From G965276765 sp965276825 (GTDB taxonomy: Bacteria > Actinomycetota > Acidimicrobiia > Acidimicrobiales > Palsa-688), in NCBI GenBank assembly GCA_965276825.1, contig OZ255630.1, positions 992,001-1,056,000 on the forward strand: a stretch of 64,000 nt of DNA. The letters are read 5' to 3'. Position 1 is the first letter of the stretch, and each line of letters begins with the position of its first letter. Positions 63,375-64,000 of this stretch are shown in pieces. The position numbers and the translations under genes were made by a program. Below the pieces are notes generated by a model, which was given only the letters and a program-made list of their open reading frames with translations, was not told the DNA's origin and did no database searches.

Positions 63375-64000
63375 ATGAACGTCGCGTCCGTACCCGATGC
63401 CATCGACGCGGTGCGCCGGGGCGAGATCGTGGTCGTCGTCGACGACGAGGACCGCGAGAACGAGGGCGACCTGATCGTCGCCACCACCCATGCCACCCCG
63501 GAGGTCATGGCCTTCTTCGTGCGCCACACCAGCGGGCTCATCTGCGCGGCGGTGACCGGCGGGCGCGCCGACGAGCTCGAGCTGCCGCTGATGGTCGCCC
63601 GCAACACCGAGTCCCAGCGCACCGCGTTCACCGTCACCGTCGACGCCGTGGCCGGCACCACCACCGGGATCTCCGCCGAGGACCGCTCGGCGACGGCCGC
63701 GGCCCTCGTCGACCCGGCGACCAGGGCGGGCGACCTGGCCAGACCCGGCCATCTGCACGTGCTGCGGGCCAGGGAGGGCGGCGTGCTCAAGCGGGCCGGC
63801 CACACCGAGGCGGCCGTCGACCTGGCCCGCCTGGCCGGGCTGCCCGCGTCGGGGGTGCTCTGCGAGGTGGTCAGCGCCGACCGCCTCACCATGGCCCGGC
63901 GTCCCGAGCTCGAGGCCTTCGCCGCCGAGCACGGCCTGGCGGTCGTGACCATCGCCGACATCGTCCGGCACCGCCGACGGTCCGAGCGGTTGGTGCGCCG
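63375..64000 (+). CDS. ribB: 3,4-dihydroxy-2-butanone-4-phosphate synthase (RibB domain, possibly RibBA), runs off the window
   Basis: About 208 residues are visible, continuing past the edge. The acidic active-site loop EIVVVVDDEDRENEGDLIVA, then FVRHTSGLICAAVTG, RTAFTVTVDAVAGTTTGIS, RPGHLHVLRAREGGVLKRAG and HTEAAVDLARLAGLPASGVL identify RibB. In most actinobacteria it is fused to GTP cyclohydrolase II (RibA); the extension past 63960 (IADIVRHRRRSERLVRR) fits a fusion but does not prove it. ATG 63375 is used; a six-codon ATG frame at 63358 with GGGAGG upstream precedes it. Confidence 0.92.
   Translation, partial: MNVASVPDAIDAVRRGEIVVVVDDEDRENEGDLIVATTHATPEVMAFFVRHTSGLICAAVTGGRADELELPLMVARNTESQRTAFTVTVDAVAGTTTGISAEDRSATAAALVDPATRAGDLARPGHLHVLRAREGGVLKRAGHTEAAVDLARLAGLPASGVLCEVVSADRLTMARRPELEAFAAEHGLAVVTIADIVRHRRRSERLVR

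Overview
The window is very GC-rich chromosomal DNA whose gene order matches the conserved actinobacterial housekeeping supercluster: aroC-aroB-aroQ, pepQ-efp-nusB, pyrR-pyrB-pyrC-carA-carB-pyrD-pyrF, mihF-gmk-rpoZ-coaBC-metK-priA, fmt-rsmB-rpe and ribD-ribE-ribB(A). An actinobacterial IHF (mihF), a PriA without a Walker motif, many GTG starts and many leaderless-looking promoters all point to Actinomycetota. A type IV pilus locus with a prepilin peptidase suggests a deep-branching lineage such as Acidimicrobiia; that last step is inference.

Layout. (1) 1-9372: type IV pilus cluster: a PilT-like ATPase with the end of an N-terminal domain, PilC, two pilins separated by a strong hairpin, a fused PilM-PilN, PilO, two minor pilins and a large PilX-like protein. 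Its 3' part looks AT-richer than the rest. (2) 9413-12090: shikimate genes aroC-aroB-aroQ, without aroK. (3) 12249-32017: a large accessory insertion between aroQ and pepQ. It holds a two-domain peptidoglycan hydrolase, a graveyard of toxin-antitoxin modules, a phospholipase C-like lipoprotein, a polyol uptake and catabolism system (DeoR regulator, binding protein, two permeases, ATPase, zinc dehydrogenase, convergent xylulokinase), repeat arrays and an NlpC/P60 pseudogene. (4) 32018-34160: pepQ-efp-nusB. (5) 34161-38924: a second insertion with a decayed vapBC, a YeeE/TsuA transporter, the prepilin peptidase and a sortase-type surface protein. (6) 39035-48193: the pyrimidine operon behind a PyrR-binding leader and terminator. 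(7) 48231-53821: mihF, gmk, rpoZ, coaBC, metK, priA. (8) 53907-58218: a third insertion with a lipoprotein, a protein of unknown function, methyltransferases, a VOC protein and another repeat array. (9) 58219-64000: fmt, rsmB, rpe, a MoaB/Mog-like gene, ribD, ribE and the 5' part of ribB(A).

How the genes work together. The prepilin peptidase at 36.2-36.9 kb is the expected processing enzyme for the GF-type prepilins at 2.9-7.5 kb. The polyol genes form a path from uptake through oxidation to a ketose (probably D-xylulose) and phosphorylation by XylB; rpe at 60.5 kb connects to the same pentose-phosphate pool. The pyr genes are tightly coupled by 4-bp GTGA overlaps.

Most notable signals: at least eight toxin-antitoxin loci within about 20 kb, three of which keep an intact antitoxin beside a broken toxin; a palindrome-centred intergenic repeat shared by two arrays 28 kb apart; a pyr leader whose terminator lies inside the best-supported pyrR reading frame; and a leaderless 15-codon ORF ending 3 nt before fmt.
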